This document shows positions 1-5,959 of a stretch of 5,959 nt of DNA, in pieces. Position 1 is the first letter of the stretch; every line of letters starts with the position of its first letter. Made by a program: the position numbers and the translations under genes. Location: NCBI GenBank assembly GCA_013041945.1, contig JABDRC010000210.1, forward strand, positions 1 to 5,959, given 5' to 3'. The notes below the pieces were generated by a model. That model ran no database searches, was not told the origin of the DNA, and saw only the letters and a list, made by a program, of their open reading frames with translations. The DNA is from Halobacteria archaeon. Its GTDB lineage: Bacteria > Pseudomonadota > Gammaproteobacteria > UBA9214.

Positions 1-1588
1 GGGTCGGTGACCACGGGCTGGTATAGCCGGTGTCGTCAATTGTACGTACGCGGAAAAAATATTCGTTGGCAGCGGGACGTTCGATGGAGATCGCCGGACT
101 GTCCGTAGTACGGTCAAGCGAGGGGGATGGAAACCCGGCATCGGTATCGAGCTGGAACTGGTAGCGCATGCCCGCACCGGCATCCCGCCAGTGAAAATCG
201 ATTTCGCTTTCCCCCAGCGCAGGCGCCTCGGGTGCCGGCGCATCGGGTACCGCGCGGTATTCGAATGCCGCGGCATCGCTCCACGGCCCGCGGTTGCCTG
301 CAGCATCGATGCTGGCAACGCGCCAGAAATAGTGTCCGGGTGCAAGTCCCGTTGACGGAGTATAGCGTTCACCGCGATAGGCCGATTCATCCACGATCAA
401 CCGGCCAAAGGCATTGTCCCGGGACACCTGGAACCCGTACCGGTCGATGTCGGCCGGCCTGGACCAGCCGAATTCCGGTGTCGCAACCCGCACCATGACA
501 TCGTCGCGCAGCCCGATCAGCACCGGCGGCTGCGGGTGGGCCGCAACCGTAAACTGCCGCACGCCATTCAGTCCTTCCAGCCCGTCGTTGTCGATACCGC
601 GCACGCGCAGGGCATACTCGCCGTTCGGCAGGTCACCGAAGTATCCCCGCGTACCGGTGCTGGTGGCGTTCACCAGCAGACTGTCGAACGACGCATTGCC
701 TGCCACCTGAAAACGGTAGGCCTCGGCCTTGTCCAGGGCAGCCCATTCGAACTGCAACGGCAGGTGCTCGAGCACGGCCTGTTGCGGTGCCAGGTCCGGT
801 GGCGGCAACAGCGGCTTCGGCGCCGCGGGTGGCTCGCCCGCCTTTGCCAGCACACCAAAACCTTCCGGAACCTTGCGCTGCTCGCCTTTACCCGACACCA
901 CCACGGTACCTTCCAGCACTTCGCTGCGCGACACCGGGCGGCCGGTTTCGGCCGACACACGAAAATCCGTACCCCGAACGGCCGCCACCGCAGCGGGCGT
1001 GATGATTTCATAGCGGCTGCCGCCACCCCTGGCCGGCTTTACCCGGGTGTCGACCTGCCCGCCCTGCAGACGGATGCGGGTATCGACCATGCCGGTCTCG
1101 CCGTAGGCGCTGAGGCTGTCCAGGAGGATGTCGCTGCCGCCGAGTACCAGCAGCTCCGATCCGTCGGCGAAGCGCACCGTGGCATTGCTGTTTTCATCCA
1201 CAACCAGACGGTCACCACTGTGCAGCTCGATACCGGCGACAGCGGGCAACTCTTCTCCCGTAATGCGGACCACGCGTGCCGCACCCTGCAGCAGCCTGAT
1301 TTGCGCACTCACCGGCTGGTGCTTGAGAATGTCGATCGGAAATTTGAGGCGGGTACCCGGGAGGATGCCGCGCGCGGGCTGATCGGGATAGTTGTTCAGT
1401 CGCTGGATACGCTTCCAGTGCAGCACGCTGGTGGTGTGCTTTTCGGTCAGGTTCCAGATGGTGTCGCCGGGGCGAACGGTATAAATCCAGTACTGTTCAG
1501 CCCCGACAGGGGCGGCAAGCAGCAAGCAAAGAAGAAGACTGAACGCCGCACCGGTAGTTGCTTGCAGCGTACGCCAGCCGGGAATCAT
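1..1588 (-). CDS. Secreted LysM / FecR-domain / Fn3-like repeat protein, 3' end missing (runs off window)
   Basis: The frame is open for 529 codons from the ATG at 1588 and has no stop before the window edge, so the C-terminus is missing. Residues 1-30 look like a Sec signal peptide: one Arg, then a Leu-rich core at about 16-26, with likely cleavage after PVGA (27-30). Residues 36-85 form a LysM domain (YTVRPGDTIWNL at the start, ILPGTRLKFP at the end), which by family knowledge binds peptidoglycan glycan. Residues about 93-250 are a FecR-like domain, with the hallmark TPAAVAAVRGTDF at 197-209. A Pro-rich linker (about 252-265) leads to three Fn3-like modules at about 265-350, 354-446 and 453-529. 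Each has F-x-W, then Y-x-F-Q-V/L, then E/H-Y-x-x-R-V-x-x-I-D. The start is fixed by the ATGA overlap with the upstream regulator, the GGAG at 1597-1600 and the signal peptide. The likely location is the periplasm or cell surface. No FecI or FecA partner is visible, so an iron-signalling anti-sigma role is not supported. The exact function is unknown. Confidence 0.9.
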   Translation of the reverse strand, partial: MIPGWRTLQATTGAAFSLLLCLLLAAPVGAEQYWIYTVRPGDTIWNLTEKHTTSVLHWKRIQRLNNYPDQPARGILPGTRLKFPIDILKHQPVSAQIRLLQGAARVVRITGEELPAVAGIELHSGDRLVVDENSNATVRFADGSELLVLGGSDILLDSLSAYGETGMVDTRIRLQGGQVDTRVKPARGGGSRYEIITPAAVAAVRGTDFRVSAETGRPVSRSEVLEGTVVVSGKGEQRKVPEGFGVLAKAGEPPAAPKPLLPPPDLAPQQAVLEHLPLQFEWAALDKAEAYRFQVAGNASFDSLLVNATSTGTRGYFGDLPNGEYALRVRGIDNDGLEGLNGVRQFTVAAHPQPPVLIGLRDDVMVRVATPEFGWSRPADIDRYGFQVSRDNAFGRLIVDESAYRGERYTPSTGLAPGHYFWRVASIDAAGNRGPWSDAAAFEYRAVPDAPAPEAPALGESEIDFHWRDAGAGMRYQFQLDTDAGFPSPSLDRTTDSPAISIERPAANEYFFRVRTIDDTGYTSPWSPT

Positions 1589-2283
1589 CCACTCTGCTCC
1601 GACACTTTTTCGAGTCGATAGCCATGATGGTAGACAGCGCTGAGTTTCCAGCCGTGTTCCGGCCTGATATTCAGCTTGTTGCGCAAGCGGCTGACATGCG
1701 TATCGACGGTGCGCGTATTGATGTCACCGCGCGTGCCCCAGACATTCTCGAGGATATAGCTGCGTGACAGCAGCCGGCCGGCATTGCGAAACAACAGCAC
1801 GGCAAGTTCGAATTCCATGTTGCGCAGTGTAACAGGTTCGCCGTCGAGCATGATGCTGCGTTCCTTCATCTCCACACGATACGGAGGATACTCGTAGACC
1901 ATCTCGACATCCATATCCTGTGCCGCCCGCCGTTCCAGTGCATGCAGGCGCGCGAGCGTTTCATTCTGCCTGACCGGCTTGATCATGTAATCGTCGGCTC
2001 CCCGACCCAGCGCCTGGACGATATCCTCCTCACCGTCGCGGCTGGTAATGAAGATCACCGGGATGTGCCAGTCGACATTCTCCCGCACCCAGTCGAGCAC
2101 CTCGGGGCCGGTCGTATCGGGCAGGTTCCAGTCAATAATGAGTACGTCGAAGGTTTCACTGCGCAGCGCCTGCCGGAATGCCTCGCCGGTCGCATAGGCA
2201 TAACAGTCGTGGTGCGACTCCCTCACCCAGGTCTGCAGCATCTCCGCCTGGTCCCGATCATCTTCAAGTATGCCGATTCTCAT
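1585..2283 (-). CDS. OmpR/PhoB-family two-component response regulator (232 aa)
   Basis: This is a DNA-binding response regulator of usual OmpR-family length. The N-terminal receiver domain (about 1-118) begins MRIGILEDD, with the metal-binding acidic pair D8/D9. The phospho-acceptor is D51 in LIIDWNLPDTTG, followed by the conserved T80 (FITS), the switch aromatic Y99 and K102 in DDYMIKP. The C-terminal winged-helix domain (about 128-226) has the typical LRNMEFELAVLLFRNAGR helix region and the recognition-helix motif RTVDTHVSRLRNKL at 191-204, ending HHGYRLEKV. The start at 2283 is chosen because receiver domains begin right at this beta strand. The frame stays open to an ATG at 2421, but that extension crosses the AT-rich promoter region and does not look like protein. 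No strong Shine-Dalgarno precedes 2283. The stop overlaps the next gene by 4 bp (ATGA at 1588-1585), so the regulator is probably co-expressed with the LysM-FecR protein. No cognate kinase is in the window. The DNA targets are unknown. Confidence 0.93.
   Translation of the reverse strand: MRIGILEDDRDQAEMLQTWVRESHHDCYAYATGEAFRQALRSETFDVLIIDWNLPDTTGPEVLDWVRENVDWHIPVIFITSRDGEEDIVQALGRGADDYMIKPVRQNETLARLHALERRAAQDMDVEMVYEYPPYRVEMKERSIMLDGEPVTLRNMEFELAVLLFRNAGRLLSRSYILENVWGTRGDINTRTVDTHVSRLRNKLNIRPEHGWKLSAVYHHGYRLEKVSEQSG
1597..1600 (-). promoter_or_regulatory. Shine-Dalgarno of the LysM-FecR gene
   Basis: GGAG lies 8 nt upstream of the ATG at 1588, inside the last codons of the response regulator gene. 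With the ATGA stop/start overlap it supports this start and coupled translation of the two genes. Confidence 0.6.
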
Positions 2284-2318
2284 GGGTCTTGGCCCCGTCG
2301 TTGTTGTGGTCCGGCCAT
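2280..2318 (-). other. Possible 12-codon leader ORF ending in an ATGA overlap with the regulator start
   Basis: ATG at 2318 reads MAGPQQRRGQDP and stops at TGA (2282-2280), overlapping the regulator ATG as ATGA. A purine-rich GGGAAG sits directly before the ATG, closer than is normal for a Shine-Dalgarno. It could couple translation into a regulator gene that otherwise lacks a clear ribosome-binding site, but such a short frame can easily arise by chance. Confidence 0.15.
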
Positions 2319-2332
2319 CTTCCCACACAGGC

Positions 2333-2360
2333 AATATATACATGCTAGCCTGATTGTTAA
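2333..2360 (-). promoter_or_regulatory. Candidate sigma-70 promoter (P2) for the regulator operon
   Basis: On the minus strand TTAACA (2360-2355) and TATATT (2338-2333) are separated by 16 nt. Each matches 5 of 6 positions of the -35 and -10 consensus. Transcription would start near 2326, giving a leader of about 43 nt before the ATG at 2283. It lies in an AT-rich island that contrasts with the GC-rich surroundings. Confidence 0.45.
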
Positions 2361-2391
2361 CTATTGTAAAATTCCTTTCAATATTAACAAT
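2353..2391. repeat. AT-rich inverted repeat, candidate operator of the regulator operon
   Basis: The left arm ATTGTTAACTATTG (2353-2366) and the right arm CAATATTAACAAT (2379-2391) are reverse complements apart from one extra C in the left arm. They are separated by 12 nt. The arms coincide with the boxes of promoter P1 and the -35 box of P2. A dimeric DNA-binding protein, possibly the encoded regulator itself, could bind here. That role is inference; the symmetry is directly visible. Confidence 0.5.
2363..2390 (-). promoter_or_regulatory. Second candidate promoter (P1) upstream of P2
   Basis: On the minus strand TTGTTA (2390-2385, 4 of 6) and TACAAT (2368-2363, 5 of 6) are separated by 16 nt, pointing to a start near 2356. 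The -35 box lies in one arm of the inverted repeat at 2353-2391 and most of the -10 box lies in the other arm. The presence of two promoters is inferred from box matches only. Confidence 0.35.
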
Positions 2392-2406
2392 TTGCGGACT
2401 CTTTCT

Positions 2407-2428
2407 AAACCGGCGGGACACGCCGGCT
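2407..2428 (-). terminator. Possible weak intrinsic terminator after nuoN
   Basis: On the minus strand AGCCGGCG pairs with CGCCGGTT (8 bp including one G-U) around the loop TGTCC, followed by only three T residues and then AG. It sits about 85 bp past the nuoN stop and just upstream of the regulator promoters, which is where a terminator separating the two operons would be expected. The short U-tract makes efficiency doubtful. Confidence 0.4.
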
Positions 2429-2474
2429 GCGCTTGCAATTCAACAGGATAGGCAGGGCCCGGGTGAGCGCGGTG

Positions 2475-2497
2475 TCCGGCCCGCGGCCGGGCCCGGA
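2475..2497 (-). other. GC-only hairpin just downstream of nuoN
   Basis: GGCCCG (2478-2483) and CGGGCC (2488-2493) form a 6-bp GC stem with a 4-nt loop, and the outer bases TCC/GGA can extend it past a mismatch. It begins 14 bp beyond the nuoN stop and has no T-run, so it is not a classical terminator. It could protect the 3' end of the nuo transcript or act together with the hairpin at 2407-2428. Confidence 0.35.
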
Positions 2498-2510
2498 GAG
2501 TCGGCAGGCT

Positions 2511-3947
2511 TCAGGCCAGGACGCTGTTACACAGGGTCAGCAGCGCGCCCGGGAACAGGCCCAGCGCCAGTACCAGCAGGCTGTTGGTACTGATCGCGAT
2601 TTGCAGGTCGGTGTTGATCTCGAGCGGTTCGCTGCTGACAGGTGCATCGAAATACATCAGCTTGATCACCCGGATGTAATAGAACGCACCGATAATGGAG
2701 AAGAACACCGCGACCAGCGCCAGCCACAGCAGGTCCACGTCGATCACGGCCTGCAACACCGCCAGCTTGGCGTAAAAACCCACGGTCGGCGGCACGCCGG
2801 CCATGGAAAACATCAGGATCAGCATCATCAGCGCAAACCACGGACTGCGGTCATTCAGCCCCTTGAAATCATCCAGCTGGTCCGCCTCCTCGCCGGCACG
2901 GCTGAGCAGGATGATGACGCCGAATCCGCCGATGGCCATCACCGCATAGGTGATGGCATAGAACATCGCTGCCGAGTAGCCCGCCTCCGTCCCCGACAGG
3001 ATGCCGAGTAACAGGAAACCGACATGCGAAATGGTCGAGTAGGCCAGCATGCGTTTCATGTTGGTCTGGGCGATCGCCACCACATTGCCGATGGCCAGTG
3101 ACAATACGGCCAGGATGACCAGCATGCCCTGCCAGTCGACCATCAGGCCGCCCATCGATTCCGCCAGCAGGCGCATGGCCATGGCGAACGCGGCAATCTT
3201 GGGTGCACTGCCGATGAACAGCGTAACGGCCGTCGGCGCCCCGTGATACACATCCGGCACCCACATGTGAAACGGCACGGCACCGAACTTGAATGCCAGG
3301 CCGACCACGATGAAACACAGGCCGAACACCAGTACCAGGCTGCGTTCGCTGCTGGCGGCAATCGCCTCCGCGATGGCCGCGATATCGAGGCTGCCGGTGG
3401 CCCCGTAGAGCATGGACATGCCGTACAGCAGCATGCCGGAGGCCAGCGCACCGAGCACGAAATACTTCATGGCCGCCTCCGATGCCGTCGCCGAATCGCG
3501 GTCGAAGGCGACCATGGCATACAGCGACAGGGACAGCAGTTCCAGGCCGAGATACAGCGTGAGCAGGCTGTGCGAGGAGATCATCACCTGCATGCCGAGC
3601 ACCGCGAACAGCCCCAGTACGTAGTACTCGCCGCGCAGGCCGCCCTGCGCGGTTATGTAACTGCGGGCGTAGGCAAATGCACCGACGGTTACCAGAAACA
3701 CACTGGTCTTCAGCAGGGCCGCCATCGGGTCATGCACATACATGCCGCCCAGCAGCACCGCTGCGCCGGTATCGATCAGGCTGCCGCTGATCAGGGCGGC
3801 AGCCAGCAGGGTCAGCTGCGACAGGACATAACTGGCGTGGCGATAGCGGTCGCCGACGAATGCCTCGACCACCAGGATCAGGCAGGCCATCGACAGCACA
3901 AAGATCTCGGGAGACAGCAGCAGGTATTCGGACAGGGTGATACTCAT
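2511..3947 (-). CDS. nuoN: NADH-quinone oxidoreductase subunit N (NuoN), 478 aa
   Basis: NuoN is one of the three antiporter-like proton-translocating subunits in the membrane arm of complex I, in the cytoplasmic membrane. The protein is almost wholly hydrophobic helices and close to the usual family length. Visible family features include E136 in the TM5 motif GLELLSLSLYAMVAF, K161 (MKYFVLGALASG), K220 in FKFGAVPFHMWVPDVYHGAP, K250 (SAPKIAAF), the NMKRMLAYSTISHVGF stretch at 296-311, and K394 in PPTVGFYAKL. These charged residues form the central hydrophilic proton path in characterised homologues. The start at 3947 gives the normal N-terminus MSITLSEYLLLSPEIF. The frame is open to 4064, but that part overlaps nuoM and reads as a Cys/Arg-rich shadow. 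The gene follows nuoM by 13 bp and is last in the nuo operon here, as is usual. Confidence 0.97.
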   Translation of the reverse strand: MSITLSEYLLLSPEIFVLSMACLILVVEAFVGDRYRHASYVLSQLTLLAAALISGSLIDTGAAVLLGGMYVHDPMAALLKTSVFLVTVGAFAYARSYITAQGGLRGEYYVLGLFAVLGMQVMISSHSLLTLYLGLELLSLSLYAMVAFDRDSATASEAAMKYFVLGALASGMLLYGMSMLYGATGSLDIAAIAEAIAASSERSLVLVFGLCFIVVGLAFKFGAVPFHMWVPDVYHGAPTAVTLFIGSAPKIAAFAMAMRLLAESMGGLMVDWQGMLVILAVLSLAIGNVVAIAQTNMKRMLAYSTISHVGFLLLGILSGTEAGYSAAMFYAITYAVMAIGGFGVIILLSRAGEEADQLDDFKGLNDRSPWFALMMLILMFSMAGVPPTVGFYAKLAVLQAVIDVDLLWLALVAVFFSIIGAFYYIRVIKLMYFDAPVSSEPLEINTDLQIAISTNSLLVLALGLFPGALLTLCNSVLA

Positions 3948-3958
3948 GGAGTCATTTG

Positions 3959-3962
3959 CCTC
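3959..3962 (-). promoter_or_regulatory. Shine-Dalgarno of nuoN overlapping the nuoM stop
   Basis: GAGG (3962-3959) overlaps the nuoM TGA stop (3963-3961) and lies 11 nt before the nuoN ATG at 3947. It supports the short nuoN start and suggests that ribosomes finishing nuoM feed nuoN. Confidence 0.5.
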
Positions 3963-5526
3963 AGGGCCCCGCGGGCCGTATGGATTCAAGCAGCGCCACA
4001 CCGGTTTCCGGCGGCGGCAGCTTGGACACCGACACGTGCGCCAGCAGGCTGTCGACGCTGGCATGCATGATTTCGGTCAGCGGCGCAGGATACACGCCGA
4101 ACAGCAGCACCACCGCGGCCAGGCTCGCAAGGATAACGAATTCGCGCGCATTGACATCCTGCAATTGCGCCACCTTGTCATTGGCCACGTCACCGAAGAT
4201 GACGCGCTTCACCATCCACAGGCTGTAGGCGGCACCGAGGATCAGGGTGGTGGCGGCCAGCAGCGCGAACCAGAAGTTGGCCTTGAAGCTGGCCAGGATC
4301 ACCATGAATTCGCCGACGAATCCGGACGTGCCCGGCAGTCCGGAATTGGCCATGGCGAACAGCACCATGAAGGCCGCGAAGACCGGCATGGTATTGACCA
4401 CACCGCCGTAGTCGCTGATCTGGCGACTGTGCATACGGTCGTACAGCACACCCACGCACAGGAACAGCGCACCGGAAATAAAGCCGTGCGAGATCATCTG
4501 CACCATGCCGCCTTCCATGCCGAGGGCGGCGCCGTTGACCGAGCCCGTGTTATCCAGCAGCGTGAATACCAGGAAAATGCCCAGCGTGACAAAACCCATG
4601 TGGGCAATGGATGAATAGGCAATCAGCTTTTTCATGTCCTCCTGCACCAGCGCGACGAAGCCGATGTAGACCACCGCCACCAGCGACATCAGGATGATCA
4701 GCCAGTCCAGCGCATGGCTGGCATCCGGGGTGATCGGCAGGCTGAAGCGCAGGAAACCGTAGCCGCCGATCTTCAGCATGATGGCGGCCAGGATCACGGA
4801 ACCGCCGGTCGGCGCCTCGACATGGGCGTCGGGCAGCCAGGTATGTACCGGCCACATCGGCACCTTCACCGCGAAGGCCAGCAGGAAGGCGATGAAAATC
4901 AGAATCTGTTCGGTCATGCCCAGCGGCAGCAGGTGGAAATCGAGGATACTGAAGCTGTCCGCCTGCAGGTACATGTAGATCAGCGCAACCAGCATGAACA
5001 CCGAACCGAGGAAGGTATAGAGAAAGAACTTGATGGTGGCGTAGACGCGCCGCGGCCCGCCCCATACCCCGATGATCAGGAACATCGGGATCAGCATGGC
5101 CTCCCAGAACACGTAGAACAGCACGGCATCCAGCGCGGCGAACACCCCGTTCATCAGCCCCTCCATGATCAGGAAGGCCGCCATGTACTGGGCCGTCTTC
5201 TCGCGGATCACCTCCCAGCCGGCCAGCACCACCAGAACGGTGGTGAAGGTGGTCAGGATGATCAGCGGCATCGAGATACCGTCCACACCGAGGTGGTAGT
5301 TTGCACTGATGGCATCGATCCACGGCACGCTCTCCTGGTACTGCATGATGGCCGTGGTGAAATCGAAATTCGTGTACAGCGAAAGGCTGAGCAGGAACGT
5401 CACCACGGAGACCAGCAGTGCCATCAGCCGGCAGCCCGGGTTGCCCAGCGCATCCATGGCCAGCAGCGCCGCGCCGCCGGCGACCGGCAGCCAGATGAGC
5501 AGGCTCAACAGCGGATAGTCGATCAT
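3961..5526 (-). CDS. nuoM: NADH-quinone oxidoreductase subunit M (NuoM), 521 aa
   Basis: NuoM is the middle antiporter-like subunit of the complex I membrane arm and pumps protons across the cytoplasmic membrane during NADH oxidation by quinone. Diagnostic stretches are YHLGVDGISMPLIILTTF (77-94), E142 in FYVFWEAMLIPMFLIIGVWG, K221 in AVKVPMWPVHTWLPDAHVEA, K252 in MLKIGGYGFLRF, the EDMKKLIAYSSIAHMGFV stretch (296-313), H347 (MISHGFISGALF), and E406 in SGLPGTSGFVGEF. E142, K221, K252 and E406 correspond to the essential channel residues known from E. coli NuoM (E144, K234, K265, E407). The ATG at 5526 overlaps the nuoL stop as ATGA and has AGGAG 7 nt upstream. The protein is slightly longer than the E. 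coli form, with a non-hydrophobic Pro-containing C-terminal tail from about residue 501. It is an ordinary core respiratory gene. Confidence 0.98.
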   Translation of the reverse strand: MIDYPLLSLLIWLPVAGGAALLAMDALGNPGCRLMALLVSVVTFLLSLSLYTNFDFTTAIMQYQESVPWIDAISANYHLGVDGISMPLIILTTFTTVLVVLAGWEVIREKTAQYMAAFLIMEGLMNGVFAALDAVLFYVFWEAMLIPMFLIIGVWGGPRRVYATIKFFLYTFLGSVFMLVALIYMYLQADSFSILDFHLLPLGMTEQILIFIAFLLAFAVKVPMWPVHTWLPDAHVEAPTGGSVILAAIMLKIGGYGFLRFSLPITPDASHALDWLIILMSLVAVVYIGFVALVQEDMKKLIAYSSIAHMGFVTLGIFLVFTLLDNTGSVNGAALGMEGGMVQMISHGFISGALFLCVGVLYDRMHSRQISDYGGVVNTMPVFAAFMVLFAMANSGLPGTSGFVGEFMVILASFKANFWFALLAATTLILGAAYSLWMVKRVIFGDVANDKVAQLQDVNAREFVILASLAAVVLLFGVYPAPLTEIMHASVDSLLAHVSVSKLPPPETGVALLESIRPAGP

Positions 5527-5959
5527 GCGCCGGCTCCTGCGGTGCGGAAGACAAACCAGTACAGCATCAATGCCAGCCCGATGATCATGCTGAAGGCATA
5601 GGTGTACAGGTAACCGGTCTGGATCCTGCGGATGATGCCCGAGGTCCAGCCGACCAGGCGGGCACTGCCGTTGACCAGCAGGCCGTCGATAATGACGACA
5701 TCACCGATACGCCACAGCAGCCTGCCGACACCGCGCGCACCGCCGGCGAACACGATGTCGTTGAAATCGTCCGCGTAGTACTTGTTGACCAGCAGCTTGT
5801 AGAGCGCGCTGAAGCGCCGCCGCATGCCATCGGCGAAATCCGGGTTTTTAAGGGTCATGTACCAGGCCATCCCGACACCGGCCGCGGCGAGGTAGATGGC
5901 CGGCGCGGCAAAGGCATGCAGCACAAAACTGAAGATGCCGTGGTAATGCTCCTTCACGA
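5523..5959 (-). CDS. nuoL: NADH-quinone oxidoreductase subunit L (NuoL), C-terminal part only
   Basis: Only the last 145 or so codons are in the window; the 5' part lies beyond position 5959. The GTG at 5957 is an internal Val codon, not a start. NuoL is the distal antiporter-like proton-pumping subunit of complex I and carries the long lateral helix that runs along the membrane arm. The visible part holds a hydrophobic helix (FVLHAFAAPAIYLAAAGVG), then the C-terminal segment typical of NuoL: ALYKLLVNKYYADDFNDIVF, LLWRIGDVVIIDGLLVNG and GWTSGIIRRIQTGYLYTYAF. It ends in a final membrane helix (MIIGLALMLYWFVF) and a short tail. By family knowledge this segment covers the lateral-helix region and the last transmembrane helix. 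The stop overlaps the nuoM start by 4 bp, and the identity is backed by the nuoM-nuoN neighbours. Confidence 0.95.
   Translation of the reverse strand, partial: VKEHYHGIFSFVLHAFAAPAIYLAAAGVGMAWYMTLKNPDFADGMRRRFSALYKLLVNKYYADDFNDIVFAGGARGVGRLLWRIGDVVIIDGLLVNGSARLVGWTSGIIRRIQTGYLYTYAFSMIIGLALMLYWFVFRTAGAGA
5534..5538 (-). promoter_or_regulatory. Shine-Dalgarno of nuoM
   Basis: AGGAG lies 7 nt before the nuoM ATG at 5526, within the 3' end of nuoL. It is the best-matching ribosome-binding site in the window and confirms the overlapping start. Confidence 0.65.

Noticed and set aside
1499..1588. Lipoprotein signal in the LysM-FecR protein (Cys at residue 21)
   Set aside because: The residues before the Cys are Leu-Leu-Leu, which lacks the small residue needed at -1 of a lipobox. 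A standard signal peptidase I site follows at residue 30.
536..1621. Long plus-strand open frame of 361 codons opposite the LysM-FecR gene
   Set aside because: The minus-strand frame shows clear LysM, FecR and repeat motifs. The plus-strand product is a low-complexity His/Gln/Arg-rich shadow produced by GC-rich codon structure.
2284..2421. N-terminal extension of the response regulator to an upstream ATG at 2421
   Set aside because: The extra 46 residues precede a canonical receiver start, include a run of Thr, and are encoded by the AT-rich promoter/inverted-repeat region.
2433..3011. Plus-strand open frame opposite the 3' end of nuoN
   Set aside because: The product is Gln/His/Arg-rich without any recognisable motif and lies antisense to a conserved gene.
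3948..4064. Upstream start for nuoN at 4064
   Set aside because: It would add 39 Cys/Arg/Pro-rich residues from within nuoM. The ATG at 3947 gives the family N-terminus and has a Shine-Dalgarno.
3243..4614. Plus-strand open frames (3243-4070 and 3937-4614) opposite nuoN and nuoM
   Set aside because: Both are antisense shadows of conserved complex I genes with Gln/His/Gly-rich products.
4550..5554. Minus-strand frame of 334 codons overlapping nuoM in another frame
   Set aside because: It is a frame-shifted Arg/Ala/Gly/His-rich reading of nuoM. The real frame has all NuoM motifs and a good ribosome-binding site.
4714..5601. Plus-strand open frame of 295 codons opposite nuoM
   Set aside because: Its composition (Gln, His, Arg and Asp runs) is typical of the reverse frame of a membrane-protein gene.
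1..5959. CRISPR arrays, insertion sequences, tRNA or rRNA genes
   Set aside because: No regularly spaced repeats, transposase motifs, terminal inverted repeats or RNA-gene signatures were seen; nearly all the sequence is explained by the five minus-strand genes.

Overview
The window is about 6 kb of GC-rich bacterial DNA, and every gene I can support lies on the minus strand. Reading in the direction of transcription (high to low coordinates), it holds the 3' end of nuoL, complete nuoM, complete nuoN, a 227-bp intergenic region, a complete OmpR-family response regulator gene, and the 5' 529 codons of a secreted LysM-FecR-fibronectin-III-like protein that runs off the window at position 1. The nuoL-nuoM-nuoN order, the residues of these proteins and the style of the regulator fit a proteobacterium, most likely a gammaproteobacterium. 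That placement is inference from protein style, not from a phylogenetic marker.

Region 1 (5959-2511) is the distal end of a respiratory complex I operon. NuoL, NuoM and NuoN are the three antiporter-like proton-pumping membrane subunits of the NADH:quinone oxidoreductase. They are tightly packed: nuoL and nuoM overlap by 4 bp (ATGA), and nuoM and nuoN are 13 bp apart with the nuoN Shine-Dalgarno overlapping the nuoM stop. The key charged residues of the proton channels are all present, so these look like ordinary functional subunits.

Region 2 (2510-2284) is non-coding. It has two GC-rich hairpins just after nuoN, one of which could be a weak intrinsic terminator. It then has a sharply AT-rich island holding two candidate sigma-70 promoters aimed at the regulator gene. 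These overlap a near-perfect long inverted repeat that could be an operator.

Region 3 (2283-1) is a second, independent operon. An OmpR/PhoB-type response regulator is followed, with a 4-bp ATGA overlap, by a signal-peptide protein with an N-terminal LysM domain, a FecR-like domain and at least three repeated beta-sandwich modules. The overlap implies translational coupling, so the regulator and the cell-envelope protein probably work in one pathway. No histidine kinase is in the window, and the partner probably lies beyond position 1. This pair is the least ordinary part of the window. I saw no mobile elements, tRNA or rRNA genes, or CRISPR arrays.
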